64,000 nucleotides of DNA from Rhodanobacter glycinis. Lineage in GTDB: Bacteria > Pseudomonadota > Gammaproteobacteria > Xanthomonadales > Rhodanobacteraceae. Both the position numbers and the translations under genes were made by a program. Position 1 is the first letter of the stretch, and each line of letters opens with the position of its first letter. Shown here piece after piece: positions 11,219 to 20,723 of this stretch. The notes beneath the pieces were generated by a model. It ran no database searches. It had not been told where the DNA came from and was given only the letters and a program-made list of their open reading frames with translations. The stretch spans positions 1 through 64,000 of the forward strand of contig NZ_RCZB01000002.1 of assembly GCF_006438785.1 (NCBI RefSeq), given 5' to 3'.

Positions 11219-12457
11219 ATGAATTTCTTCCGCCGCACCCTGATCCCGTTCGCCGCCGTGTTGCTGGTCGGTGTCGCCGTTGCCCAGACACCGCCGCGTC
11301 CTTCGCCGGTGCCGCGCCCGGTGGTGCCCGACGCACCGGTGCCGCCGCCACCGGATGTCGACGGCAAGAGCTGGGTGCTGATGGACTACGCCACCGGCCA
11401 GATTCTCGCCAGCAAGGAGCCGGACCTGCGCGTGGAGCCGGCCTCGATCACCAAGGTGATGACCGACTACGTGGTCTCGGCCGAGGTCGCCAACGGCAAG
11501 GTCCACATGACCGACCCGGTGACCATCAGCGAGAATGCCTGGCGCGGCGGCGGTGCCGGTACCGACGGTTCCACAAGCTTTCTCAAGCTCAACAGCCAGG
11601 TGCCGCTGAAAGACCTGCTGTACGGCATGATCATCCAGTCCGGCAACGACGCGGCGATCGCACTGGCCGAACACACCGCCGGCTCCGAGCAGTCGTTCGC
11701 CGGGTTGATGAACGCCTATGCCAAGCAGCTGGGCATGGTCAACTCGAACTTCCAGAATGCATCGGGCTATCCGATCGAGAACCACTACACCACCGCGCAT
11801 GACATCGCGATCCTGTCGCGCGCGCTGATCCACGATTTCCCCGAGGACTACGCGATCTCCGCCGTGAAGGAGTTCGAGTGGAACGGCATCAAGCAGCACA
11901 ATCGCAATACGCTGCTGTGGCGCGATCCGACCGTGGACGGCATCAAGACCGGCCACACCGCCGCTGCTGGCTATTGCCTGGCCGCATCGGCCAAGCAGGG
12001 CGAGTCGCGCATGATCGCGATCGTGATGGGCGCCAGCAGCGAGAAGGCGCGTGCCGATTCGGCGATGGCGCTGCTCAGCTACGGCTTCCGTTTCTACGAG
12101 ACGCACAAGCTGTATGACGCCAGCAAGCCATTGGCCACGCCGCGGTTGTGGAAGGGCGAGACGAACCAGTTGCCGCTGGGTGTCGCCGACGATGTGCAGG
12201 TCACGGTCAAGCGTGGCGAGTACGACCAGCTCAAGGCCATCATGGATATTCCGGCCACGCTGATCGCGCCGTTCAAGAAGGGCCAGCAGGTCGGTACGCT
12301 GCGCATCACACTGGCCGGTCAGCCGGTGCAGAGCGTGCCGCTGATCGCCATGAACGATGCGCCGCAGGGCGGTTTCTTCTCGCGCCTGTGGGACAGCATC
12401 ATGCTGTGGTTCCACGGCAGCAAGGGCAATACCGAACAGGCGCCGAGCACCAAGTAA
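11219..12457 (+). CDS. dacC: D-alanyl-D-alanine carboxypeptidase (PBP5/6 type)
   Basis: 412 aa. It trims the terminal D-Ala from pentapeptide stems in the periplasm. A signal peptide (MNFFRRTLIPFAAVLL, cleaved near AQT) is followed by a Pro-rich linker and the serine DD-peptidase domain with Ser-Ile-Thr-Lys (about residue 78), SGND (about 142) and KTGH (about 245). A PBP5 C-terminal domain follows, then a final amphipathic segment (FSRLWDSIMLWFHG) that should anchor it to the membrane. The start at 11219 is chosen for the signal peptide; a 13-codon upstream extension exists. The name could equally be dacA. Confidence 0.92.
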   Translation: MNFFRRTLIPFAAVLLVGVAVAQTPPRPSPVPRPVVPDAPVPPPPDVDGKSWVLMDYATGQILASKEPDLRVEPASITKVMTDYVVSAEVANGKVHMTDPVTISENAWRGGGAGTDGSTSFLKLNSQVPLKDLLYGMIIQSGNDAAIALAEHTAGSEQSFAGLMNAYAKQLGMVNSNFQNASGYPIENHYTTAHDIAILSRALIHDFPEDYAISAVKEFEWNGIKQHNRNTLLWRDPTVDGIKTGHTAAAGYCLAASAKQGESRMIAIVMGASSEKARADSAMALLSYGFRFYETHKLYDASKPLATPRLWKGETNQLPLGVADDVQVTVKRGEYDQLKAIMDIPATLIAPFKKGQQVGTLRITLAGQPVQSVPLIAMNDAPQGGFFSRLWDSIMLWFHGSKGNTEQAPSTK

Positions 12458-12747
12458 TGCAACCGATCGACTTCACCAAAGCGAAGCAGGACGGCAAGGG
12501 CTTCCAGTTCCCTGGCGAGTTCGAGATCACCGCGGTCGGCAGCGCCAGCGCGAACCTGCCGACCCACGTGCCGCAGCTGTTGGAGCGTGCCGGCTTGCAC
12601 GTGCTGCACGAGAGCGTGCGGCATCGGCATTCCGGCGCCGGCAATTTCGTCTCGGTCACGGTGAGCTTTCGCTGCGACACCCGCGAACATTACGAGGCGG
12701 CCCATGCCGCGTTGCGCGCAAATCCGGATATCCGTTACACGATGTGA
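12457..12747 (+). CDS. ybeD: YbeD-family (DUF493) protein
   Basis: 96 aa. Small alpha/beta protein matching YbeD in size and pattern (FPGEFEITAVG, a central HSGAGNFVSVTVSF strand, NPDIRYTM end). It sits in the conserved order dacA/C-ybeD-lipB-lipA. Its ATG shares a base with the dacC stop (TAATG). It has a ferredoxin-like fold and its biochemical role is not settled; its place before lipB suggests a link with lipoate metabolism. Confidence 0.9.
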   Translation: MQPIDFTKAKQDGKGFQFPGEFEITAVGSASANLPTHVPQLLERAGLHVLHESVRHRHSGAGNFVSVTVSFRCDTREHYEAAHAALRANPDIRYTM

Positions 12748-12873
12748 AGTGCGGCAAACGGGGGACGGCGAGTTCCTCGCAACGTGGTGGTGGCAGGCCC
12801 GTTTCAGTCCGGCTCCATTGACCATGTGCGCAATACCCCCAATGTTCCCCGTTCATTCCCAAGGTTTGATGTC

Positions 12874-13542
12874 ATGTCGTTGCCGCTGAAAATCCGTCGT
12901 CTCGGCCGCCAGCCTTACGCGGCGACCTGGAAGGCGATGAGCGCGTTCACCGACAACCGCACCGCCGATACCGCCGACGAGCTGTGGCTGCTGGAACACG
13001 ACCCGGTGTTCACCCTCGGCCAGGCCGGCAAGATGGAGCACGTGCTGGCGCCGGGCGACATTCCGGTGCTGCCGGTCGATCGCGGTGGCCAGGTGACCTA
13101 TCACGGGCCCGGCCAGATCGTCGGTTATCCGCTGATCGACCTGCGTCGGGTCGGTGTGGGCGTGCGCGAGCTGGTCAACAGGATCGAGCAGTCGCTGATC
13201 GACACGCTGGCGCACTGGAACGTCATGGCGGCACGGCGCGAAGGTGCGCCCGGCGTGTACGTGGCGGACGCCAAGGTCGCTGCGCTGGGGTTGCGCGTGC
13301 GCCGTGGCTGCAGCTTCCACGGGCTGGCTTTCAACGTGGCGATGGACCTGGAGCCGTTTCATCGCATCAACCCTTGCGGTTACAAGGGTTTGGCAGTCAC
13401 GCAACTGCTAGACTTGGGCGGTCCGTCGCAGTTGGCCACGGTCGAGGACGTGCTGGTGGAGGAGTTCTGCCGCCAGTTCGGCTTTGCCGCCGAGTCAGCT
13501 GCCCCCGTTTTACCCGAACTCCCCGCTCGTGCAGCGGTCTGA
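12874..13542 (+). CDS. lipB: Octanoyl-[acyl-carrier-protein]:protein N-octanoyltransferase
   Basis: 222 aa. It transfers octanoate from ACP to lipoyl domains, the first step of lipoate synthesis. Family motifs are visible: [13 protein letters not shown] (about residue 70) and the catalytic Lys and Cys region, with [10 protein letters not shown] and the thiol-bearing [15 protein letters not shown] (about 165-180). The start at 12874 gives the standard N-terminus; an upstream frame would add 30 residues without a good ribosome site. lipA follows after 9 bases. Confidence 0.95.
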   Translation: MSLPLKIRRLGRQPYAATWKAMSAFTDNRTADTADELWLLEHDPVFTLGQAGKMEHVLAPGDIPVLPVDRGGQVTYHGPGQIVGYPLIDLRRVGVGVRELVNRIEQSLIDTLAHWNVMAARREGAPGVYVADAKVAALGLRVRRGCSFHGLAFNVAMDLEPFHRINPCGYKGLAVTQLLDLGGPSQLATVEDVLVEEFCRQFGFAAESAAPVLPELPARAAV

Positions 13543-13551
13543 GCTGTCTAC

Positions 13552-14562
13552 ATGAGCGAAATCTCCACCTCTTCCCCCAAGATCATCCCGATCACCGTCG
13601 TCAGCGGTGCGCCTGCGGGTGAAAAGCAGGTCGGCAACGACAAGATCGCGCTGAATCGTGCCGGCTTCGACACCGCCGTACCGACCCTGCGCAAGCCGTC
13701 GTGGATCCGCGTGCGCCTGCCCCAGGGCAACGCCGTGGCGCAGCTGAAGGCGCGCCTGCGCGAGAACGCGCTGGTCACCGTGTGCGAAGAGGCGTCGTGC
13801 CCGAACATCCACGAATGCTTCAGCAAGGGCACCGCCACCTTCATGATCCTCGGCGAGGTATGCACGCGCCGCTGCTCGTTCTGCGACGTGGCGCATGGCC
13901 GCCCGGTCGCGCCCGATCCGCTGGAGCCGGCGCGGCTGGCCGAGACGATCCGCGACATGCGCCTGAAGTACGTGGTGATCACCTCGGTCGACCGCGACGA
14001 TCTGCGCGACGGCGGTGCCGAGCATTTCGCGGCGTGCATCCGCGCCACGCGCCACGCCAGTCCGAACATCAAGATCGAGATCCTCACGCCCGACTTCCGC
14101 GGCAAGGGCCGCATGGAACGCGCGCTGGAAGTACTCCAGGATTTCCCGCCGGACGTGTTCAACCACAACCTGGAAACCGTGCCGCACCTCTATCGCGAGG
14201 TGCGTCCGGGCGCCGACTACCAGTGGTCGCTGGACCTGCTCAAGCGCTTCAAGGCGCAGCATCCGGGCGTGCCGACCAAGTCCGGCATCATGCTGGGCCT
14301 GGGCGAAACCTGGGATCAGGTGATCGAGACGCTGGGTGATTTACGCGCCCATGACGTCGAGATGATCACTATCGGCCAGTATCTGCAGCCCACGCCGCAC
14401 CACCACCCGGTGGTGCGCTACTGGACTCCCGAAGAATTCGAGGCGCTGCGCGAAGCCGGTGAGGCGATGGGTTTCCATCACGTCGCTTCCGGTCCGCTGG
14501 TGCGTTCGTCCTATCACGCCGACCTGCAGGCCCATGCAGCCGGTGTCACCGAGTCAGCCTGA
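13552..14562 (+). CDS. lipA: Lipoyl synthase (radical SAM)
   Basis: 336 aa. It inserts two sulfurs into protein-bound octanoate. Both iron-sulfur motifs are present: the auxiliary cluster [12 protein letters not shown] (about residues 79-90) and the radical [11 protein letters not shown] (about 104-111), plus the C-terminal [10 protein letters not shown] with the conserved Arg-x-x-x-Ser-Tyr region. It lies directly after lipB, an obvious two-gene unit. Confidence 0.97.
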   Translation: MSEISTSSPKIIPITVVSGAPAGEKQVGNDKIALNRAGFDTAVPTLRKPSWIRVRLPQGNAVAQLKARLRENALVTVCEEASCPNIHECFSKGTATFMILGEVCTRRCSFCDVAHGRPVAPDPLEPARLAETIRDMRLKYVVITSVDRDDLRDGGAEHFAACIRATRHASPNIKIEILTPDFRGKGRMERALEVLQDFPPDVFNHNLETVPHLYREVRPGADYQWSLDLLKRFKAQHPGVPTKSGIMLGLGETWDQVIETLGDLRAHDVEMITIGQYLQPTPHHHPVVRYWTPEEFEALREAGEAMGFHHVASGPLVRSSYHADLQAHAAGVTESA

Positions 14563-14570
14563 GAACCTTC

Positions 14571-16817
14571 ATGAAATTTCGCCCTGCGCTGGTCCTGTTG
14601 CTTGCCCTCACCGCGACCTGTGCGCTTGCGCAGTCGGCAGCCGATCTCGGTGCCGGCACCGGTCGCAAGGCGGCCAGCTGGCCGCTCACGTCCACGCCCA
14701 GCGAGGCGCAGGCCGCGCAACTGTCGGCGCGCTTCCTGACCCGCTTCCACTACGACGCGCAGCCGCTCGACGACGCGATGTCGGCGCGTATCTACAAGGC
14801 CTACTTCAAGCTGCTCGACGGCGAGAAGGTGTTCTTCACCCAGGCCGAGATGGCCAAGTTCGCGCCACTGCAGACCAAGCTTGACGACGCGATCTGGAAC
14901 CAGGATCTGTCTGCGCCGTTCTCGGTGTTCAACCTCTACGTGCAGCGCGCCGTCGAACGCATGACCTATGCACGCGGGCTGCTCAAGCAGGGCTTCGATT
15001 TCTCCGCCGACGAAAGCTACACGTTCGATCGCGAGCACGCCGACTGGCCCAAGGACCAGGCCGAGCTGGACGACCTGTGGCGCAAGCGCACCATGAACGA
15101 CTGGCTGCGCCTGAAGCTGGCCGGCAAGCCCGACGCCGAGATCCGCAAGACGCTGGACAAGCGCTATGCCGGCTACATCGAGCGGGTCAAGCAGCTCGAT
15201 GGCGAGGACGCGTTCCAGACCTTCATGACCGCCTACGCCGAAACCACCGACCCGCATACCGATTACCTCGGGCCGCGCGCCGCGCAGAATTTCGACATCG
15301 CGATGAAGCTGTCGCTGGAGGGTATCGGCGCGGTGCTGCAGGCACGCGATGACTACACCCAGATCCGCGAGCTGGTGCCGGCCGGCCCGGCGATCAAGTC
15401 CGGCAAGATCCAGGTCGGCGATCGCATCGTCGGTGTCGGTCAGGGCGACAGCGGCCCGATCACCGACGTGATCGGCTGGCGCCTGGACGACGTGGTCAAC
15501 CTGATCCGTGGCAAGAAGGACACCACCGTGCGGCTGGAGGTGCTGCCCGGCGATACCGGCCTGGACGGCAAGCACGAGATCGTCACCCTGGTGCGCAAGA
15601 AGGTCAGCATCGAGGAACAGGCGGCGAAGAAGAAGATCGTCGATATCAAGGATGGTGATGTCACCCGCAAGATCGGCGTGATCGAACTGCCCACGTTCTA
15701 TTCCGACTTCGGCGCGCGCAGCGCTGGCGACAAGGACTTCAAGAGCGCCACGCGCGACGTCGCCAAGCTGCTGGGTGAGCTCAAGACCGCCGGCGTGCAG
15801 GGCGTGGTGGTGGATCTGCGCAACAACGGCGGCGGCTCACTGGCCGAGGCGAACTCGCTGACCGGGCTGTTCATCGACAAGGGCCCGGTAGTGCAGGTGC
15901 GCGACTCCAAGGGCCAGGTCGAGGAGCAGGGCGACGACGACGCGGGCATGGCCTGGAGCGGCCCGCTGGCGGTGCTGGTCAATCGCGGTACGGCGTCGGC
16001 CTCGGAAATCTTTTCGGCGGCGATCCAGGATTACCACCGTGGCCTGATCGTCGGTGAGCCCACCTTCGGCAAGGGCACCGTGCAGAACCTGGTCGATCTG
16101 GACCGTTTCTCGCAGAGCGACAGCGAGCAGCCGCAGCTCGGCGAGCTGAAGATGACCATCCAGGAATTCTTCCGCATCAACGGCGGCTCCACTCAGCTGA
16201 AGGGTGTGACGCCGGACATCGCGTTCCCGAAGAATGGCGATGACAAGGACTTCGGCGAATCGACCTACGACAACGCGCTGAAGTGGACCCAGATTGCACC
16301 GGCCGACTACCAGCCGGTGGCCAACCTCAATGCCTACCTGCCACAGTTGCTGCAGCTGCATGGCGACCGGGTGGCGAAGTCGCCGGCGTGGAAGCTGATG
16401 CTCGATGAGCTGGCGCAGTACAAGACGATGCGCGACAAAACCGCGATCTCGCTGAACCTCGCCACGCGCGAGGTCGAGCGCAAGCAGCAGGACGCGATCC
16501 AGTCCGACTTCCGCGCGCGGCATAAAGCCATCGACGGCTCCGATGCCACGCTGGGTGACGAGCAGAGCACCCTCGACGACGGGCTCAACGCGAACGAGCG
16601 CAGCCTCAAGAGCGAGCTGAAGCAGGAGAAGGAAGCGAAGAAGGCGAAGGATGTGCAGCTCAATGAAACCGCGCACATCCTGTTCGACGCGATCGGCATG
16701 ATCAAGGCCGATCCGAAGCTGGCCAGCGAGGTGCTGCCGTATGGTGGAAAATTCGCCAGCACGGCGGCGGTGACGCCGAAGGCCGACAGTACTGCGGTGC
16801 GGCCAGCCCAGCCCTGA
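14571..16817 (+). CDS. prc: Tail-specific protease Prc (S41A)
   Basis: 748 aa periplasmic protease that degrades or processes proteins from their C-termini and affects peptidoglycan hydrolase levels. It has a signal peptide (MKFRPALVLLLALTATCALA), a long helical N-domain, a PDZ domain (about residues 240-335) and the S41 domain. The catalytic dyad is a Ser in GTASASEIFSAA (about residue 478) and a Lys in GEPTFGKGT (about 500). The C-terminal 200 residues are helical and charged, as in Prc. It is slightly longer than the E. coli protein (about 680 aa). It starts 8 bases after lipA. Confidence 0.94.
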   Translation: MKFRPALVLLLALTATCALAQSAADLGAGTGRKAASWPLTSTPSEAQAAQLSARFLTRFHYDAQPLDDAMSARIYKAYFKLLDGEKVFFTQAEMAKFAPLQTKLDDAIWNQDLSAPFSVFNLYVQRAVERMTYARGLLKQGFDFSADESYTFDREHADWPKDQAELDDLWRKRTMNDWLRLKLAGKPDAEIRKTLDKRYAGYIERVKQLDGEDAFQTFMTAYAETTDPHTDYLGPRAAQNFDIAMKLSLEGIGAVLQARDDYTQIRELVPAGPAIKSGKIQVGDRIVGVGQGDSGPITDVIGWRLDDVVNLIRGKKDTTVRLEVLPGDTGLDGKHEIVTLVRKKVSIEEQAAKKKIVDIKDGDVTRKIGVIELPTFYSDFGARSAGDKDFKSATRDVAKLLGELKTAGVQGVVVDLRNNGGGSLAEANSLTGLFIDKGPVVQVRDSKGQVEEQGDDDAGMAWSGPLAVLVNRGTASASEIFSAAIQDYHRGLIVGEPTFGKGTVQNLVDLDRFSQSDSEQPQLGELKMTIQEFFRINGGSTQLKGVTPDIAFPKNGDDKDFGESTYDNALKWTQIAPADYQPVANLNAYLPQLLQLHGDRVAKSPAWKLMLDELAQYKTMRDKTAISLNLATREVERKQQDAIQSDFRARHKAIDGSDATLGDEQSTLDDGLNANERSLKSELKQEKEAKKAKDVQLNETAHILFDAIGMIKADPKLASEVLPYGGKFASTAAVTPKADSTAVRPAQP

Positions 16818-16841
16818 TCCCGGTCTGCTGCAAGAGGTCAT

Positions 16842-16874
16842 AAAAAAAACCGGCGCCAGGCGCCGGTTTTTTTT
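16842..16874 (+). terminator. Terminator after prc, possibly bidirectional
   Basis: A-run, stem ACCGGCG, short loop, CGCCGGT and eight Ts. With A and T runs on both sides, it could stop prc from the left and the minus-strand aminopeptidase gene from the right. Confidence 0.9.
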
Positions 16875-16904
16875 ATGGGGTGAGCGGGACGACCGGCAGG
16901 CGGC

Positions 16905-18647
16905 CTACTGCGTGGCGCGCTTGCCCTGTTTCTGCTCGCGCTGCTGTTTCATCCACTGCTGGTAGGCATCGATGTGAGGCAGTTCGCGCAGCAGCTTTGA
17001 ATGCGGGTCGACGATCAGCAAGCTGCCGCTCGGCACCTTCAGCTGGCCTTCGCCGTGCGTCATTGGCAAGGCATGCAGCGCATCGCCCACCTGCACTTCC
17101 ACCGGCATCGGAAACGGCTTGCCGTGTTCGGTGACCCAATGCAGCGTGAGCATGTCGCCGTCGTGCTGCACATCCAGACGTGGCAGCGCGGCATCGTGCA
17201 GGTAGACGGCGAAGAACCAGCGCAGGTCGCGTCCGGTCACCTTGTCGACGATGTCGATGTAGTCGTTCGTGCTCGCGTAACGCGGGCTGAAATTGCCCGG
17301 CTTCGGATCCGGCCGGCCATACACCAGCAGCCGGATGCTCTCGAAGAAGTCCTTGTCGCCGATCAGCTGGCGCAGTGAATGCAGCATCACGGCGCCCTTG
17401 TTGTAGATGTCCTGACCGGGGCCGGCCGTCTCGTCATAGACCTGTTCTTCGGTCTTGCTGCTGCCGGAAACGATCGGATGGTGATTGCGCAAGATCAGGC
17501 GCAGGGCACGCAGCCAGCTGAAGTAATCCATGTCGCCATTGAGGTACTGGCTGTAGAGCGGCTGCATGTACGTGCCGAAACTCTCGTGCAGCCACATGTC
17601 GTCCCAATCGGCATTGGTGACCTGGTTGCCGAACCACTCATGCGCAAACTCATGCTGCAGCAGTTGATCGAATCCATACCCGTTGAGGCGGTAGTTGTTG
17701 CCATAGGCATTGATGGTCTGGTGCTCCATGCCCAGGTGCGGGGTTTCCACCACGCCCATCTTCTCGTCGCCAAAGGGGTAGGGGCCGATCTCCTGCTCGA
17801 AGAAATCCAGCATGCGCGGAAATCCCGCAAACAGCTCCTTCGCCTGGGCCTCGTGCCCGCGCACGTACCAGAACTGCATCGGGATGGTGTTGCCGTAGCG
17901 GCTGGCGTAGTTGCCCTTCAAGACATCGAAGGGGCCGACGTTGATCGAGATCGCATAGGTATCCGGATGCTTGGCGCGCCAGTGGTAGGTGTGCTGGCCG
18001 CCCTCATCGGTGATGCCCACCAGCACGCCGTTGCCGGGTGCGGCCAGCGCCTTCGGCACGGTGATGAACGTATCGACCAGGTCGGGCTCGCCCTGCGGCT
18101 GGTCGATGCACGGCCAGAACAGGTCGCAGCCCTCACCCTCGACCGCGCTGGCCACCCACGGCTGGCCGTCGGCGGTGTGGCTCCACACGAAGCCGCCGTC
18201 CCACGGCGCCTTCTTCGCCACGTGCGGTTTGCCGCCGTAGCGAATGGTCGTGTGCACCTTGCCGCCTGCGGCGAGCGGCATCGGCAACTGGATACGCAAG
18301 CGGCCGTCCGGATTGCTCCATGCGCCGGGGGCGAGCGTTTGGCCGTCCAGATCGATACCGCTGATCGGCAGGTTGCGGTCCAGATCCAGCAGCAGCACAT
18401 CGGTGACGGACTTGGCAGTGAAGCTCAGCGTGGCGGTGCCGTCGATGCGCTGGTTCGGCGCGTCGACCGTGAAGTGCAGTTCGGCATGATCGAAATGCAC
18501 GCGTGCCTGCTCGGCCGGCATCACGCCGCCGGAGTTCAGCGTCTGCGCGATCAGGGCCGGTTGGCTGGTTCGGGCGATCGGTACGCCGGTGCATGCCGCA
18601 AGGCCAAGGGCCACGCTGAGGGCTAGAACGTGCAGGCGATGGTGCAT
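16905..18647 (-). CDS. M1-family zinc aminopeptidase, lipoprotein
   Basis: 580 aa. The N-terminus MHHRLHVLALSVALGLAACT has a lipobox (LAAC), so the protein is probably an envelope lipoprotein. The N-terminal beta domain is followed by the gluzincin domain with substrate motif GMEHQTI (about residue 303) and zinc site HEFAHEWFG with the third ligand in LHESFGTY. It cleaves N-terminal residues from peptides. The start at 18647 has GGAG upstream and gives a clean lipoprotein signal; a 24-codon extension has no such support. It follows the sulfotransferase gene by about 100 bases. Confidence 0.93.
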   Translation of the reverse strand: MHHRLHVLALSVALGLAACTGVPIARTSQPALIAQTLNSGGVMPAEQARVHFDHAELHFTVDAPNQRIDGTATLSFTAKSVTDVLLLDLDRNLPISGIDLDGQTLAPGAWSNPDGRLRIQLPMPLAAGGKVHTTIRYGGKPHVAKKAPWDGGFVWSHTADGQPWVASAVEGEGCDLFWPCIDQPQGEPDLVDTFITVPKALAAPGNGVLVGITDEGGQHTYHWRAKHPDTYAISINVGPFDVLKGNYASRYGNTIPMQFWYVRGHEAQAKELFAGFPRMLDFFEQEIGPYPFGDEKMGVVETPHLGMEHQTINAYGNNYRLNGYGFDQLLQHEFAHEWFGNQVTNADWDDMWLHESFGTYMQPLYSQYLNGDMDYFSWLRALRLILRNHHPIVSGSSKTEEQVYDETAGPGQDIYNKGAVMLHSLRQLIGDKDFFESIRLLVYGRPDPKPGNFSPRYASTNDYIDIVDKVTGRDLRWFFAVYLHDAALPRLDVQHDGDMLTLHWVTEHGKPFPMPVEVQVGDALHALPMTHGEGQLKVPSGSLLIVDPHSKLLRELPHIDAYQQWMKQQREQKQGKRATQ

Positions 18648-18749
18648 GGGATGCTCCGGGGGATGATCCGGCAGGATGCAATGTTTCACCGCGTGGCGAC
18701 AACGCCAGAAGTCATGCAACGTTGTCGCAGGAGCACCGCTGGACCTTTC

Positions 18750-20612
18750 CTATTCGGTGTAGCCGAGGCGATCGATCCACGGTCGCAGCACCGGCAGCAC
18801 GGGCTCCAGCTGTTCGCGATAGTTCTGCCAGCGACCGACCGCCTTGCGGTGAACGCCTTCGGTGACTTGCGCATAGCTGGGTGTGCTGATGAAACGCTTG
18901 TCCCGTGCGTGTTCGGCGAAGCGTGCCATGGGCGACGCGTCGGCGGTCTCGAGGAACTGCCCCAGGCGCGCGACCTGGTCGTCGAACTGGCTGACCACGG
19001 ATTCGTAGCGCCACTCCAGCACGTGCGGGGCGAACGCGTCGACATCGCGATACCACTGCTCGAAGGCGCTTGCATAGCCCTGAGCCAGGCGCTGCAGCGA
19101 CGAACACAGCACCATGAAGGCCGGTGAGCGGAACGGCTGCATGCTGCAACTGAGCAGCACATCACAGGGGTGGCGCAGGCACAGGATGATGCGCGCATGC
19201 GGAAACAGCCGCATGATCATCGGCAGGCACAGCATGTTGAGCGGATTCTTGTCCACCAGACGACGCTCGCCGAGGTCGGGCAGCACCTCGCCGACCATGC
19301 GCCGATAGACACCGCGCAGTTGATCGGCGTCCTGCTGCGTCAGGTTTGCCAGGTCGGCAGGATAGTGCTGGCCAACCAGCTCCATGCTTTCGATCAGGTC
19401 ATGGATGTACGCACGCTCATCCATGGACCGGAAGTCCGGATGGGCATCGAGCATCTGTTCCAGCAAGGTGGTGCCGGAACGGGGAAAGCCGACCACGAAG
19501 ACCGGGCTCTGCCGGCTGTCGGGTGATGACAGCGGCTTCCAGTCGGCATGGGTGCCGTACTCGAAGTTGCTGCCGGTCACCTGCAGCGGTCGGCTGTCGG
19601 TTGCCAGCAGTTCCGGCACCACGTTCCGGGCGATGTCGAGTTGTGTGGCATGCGCCTTCTGCAGGGCCTGCCACGCCTCGGGATACTGTCCTTGCCGGTC
19701 ACGGGCGGAAGCCAGGCCAAAAGCGGCGCTAGCCTGGCTTTCGTCGTCGATGGTGCAGGCGAGCACGCGCCGGTAGAGCGCCTCGGCCTCGGCATAGGCA
19801 CCCCTGCGCATCGCCATGGCCGCGTGCGCGCGCCAGCCATCGGCGCGCGCCTGTTCTGCATCCGCTGGCAGGGCGTCGAGTGCCTCCGGCGGCAACTGCT
19901 GCAGTTCGTTTTGCGCGGCGCCGATCTGGTTGTTTCTTTCGTACAGCAAGACGCGCTGCGCGGCGATGCGCAGACGCATGACCCTGGCTGCCGGTTCGGC
20001 GGGAAATTGTGCGTGCGCCAGCGTGCGCAGCGCTGCATCCAGATCACCCTGGACAGACAGCATGGCGGACAGCACCAGGGCTTGCTCGGCCGGTTGCGCG
20101 GGCCAGTCGACGGCGCCGCTCAGCATGGTTTCCTGATGGGTGTTGTCGCCGCAGACGTAGCAGGCATACGCTGCCTGCAGCCGGGCTTCGATGAAATGCG
20201 GAGCCAGATGCACCGCATCCAGCAAGCTCTGCCTGGCCAGCAGCCAGTGCCGTTGCTGCGTGTAGAGCAAGCCGAGGTTGTAGTGCAGCTCGGCGTCGTC
20301 CGGCGCCAGCGACAGCGCCGTCAGCAGGGCCTGCTCTGAGGCCGGCAGGTCGCCCGCCTGCCGGCAGGCGACCGCCAGGTTGTTCCAATACGCTGAAACG
20401 TCCGGCCGCATCTGCGCCAGCCGGCGGAACGTCGCCGCGGCCTGCGGGTGGCGACCGGTGGCCTGTTGCGCCAGGCCAAGCAGCACCAGCACGTCTTCGT
20501 CTTCCGCATCGGCCGGCGCGGCCCGCGCGGCGAGGGCAATGACCCGCTCCGCCTGACCGGTGTTCCAGGCGTCGGCCATGGTTTTGGCCAGTTCCGCGGT
20601 CGTAGTGGACAT
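18750..20612 (-). CDS. TPR-repeat sulfotransferase
   Basis: 620 aa. The N-terminal 330 residues are tetratricopeptide repeats (for example AYWNNLAVACRQAGDLPASE near residue 70 and AELHYNLGLLYTQQ near 108). The C-terminal part is a PAPS-dependent sulfotransferase: 5'-phosphosulfate loop VGFPRSGTTLLEQML (about residue 370) and 3'-phosphate region CLRHPCDVLLS (about 475). No signal peptide is seen, so it is probably cytoplasmic, with the TPR part selecting a protein or peptide partner. It lies downstream of a TonB receptor and near a second TPR enzyme on the same strand. The substrate is unknown. Confidence 0.88.
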   Translation of the reverse strand: MSTTTAELAKTMADAWNTGQAERVIALAARAAPADAEDEDVLVLLGLAQQATGRHPQAAATFRRLAQMRPDVSAYWNNLAVACRQAGDLPASEQALLTALSLAPDDAELHYNLGLLYTQQRHWLLARQSLLDAVHLAPHFIEARLQAAYACYVCGDNTHQETMLSGAVDWPAQPAEQALVLSAMLSVQGDLDAALRTLAHAQFPAEPAARVMRLRIAAQRVLLYERNNQIGAAQNELQQLPPEALDALPADAEQARADGWRAHAAMAMRRGAYAEAEALYRRVLACTIDDESQASAAFGLASARDRQGQYPEAWQALQKAHATQLDIARNVVPELLATDSRPLQVTGSNFEYGTHADWKPLSSPDSRQSPVFVVGFPRSGTTLLEQMLDAHPDFRSMDERAYIHDLIESMELVGQHYPADLANLTQQDADQLRGVYRRMVGEVLPDLGERRLVDKNPLNMLCLPMIMRLFPHARIILCLRHPCDVLLSCSMQPFRSPAFMVLCSSLQRLAQGYASAFEQWYRDVDAFAPHVLEWRYESVVSQFDDQVARLGQFLETADASPMARFAEHARDKRFISTPSYAQVTEGVHRKAVGRWQNYREQLEPVLPVLRPWIDRLGYTE

Positions 20613-20644
20613 GGTTCTCCATCCATCGTCTTCCGAATCTCATT

Positions 20645-20684
20645 ATGCAAGAGGGCCGCGAACGTGTTCGCGGCCCTCTTGCAT
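20645..20684. terminator. Strong hairpin between receptor and sulfotransferase genes
   Basis: Near-perfect 18-base stem ATGCAAGAGGGCCGCGAA / TTCGCGGCCCTCTTGCAT with a four-base loop. No T run follows on the minus strand, so it may be a terminator, a transcript stabiliser or an attenuator lowering sulfotransferase expression relative to the receptor. Confidence 0.65.
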
Positions 20685-20723
20685 GCTCCGGAGTTTCCGG
20701 ATGTCGCCTACCTGGTCACGATG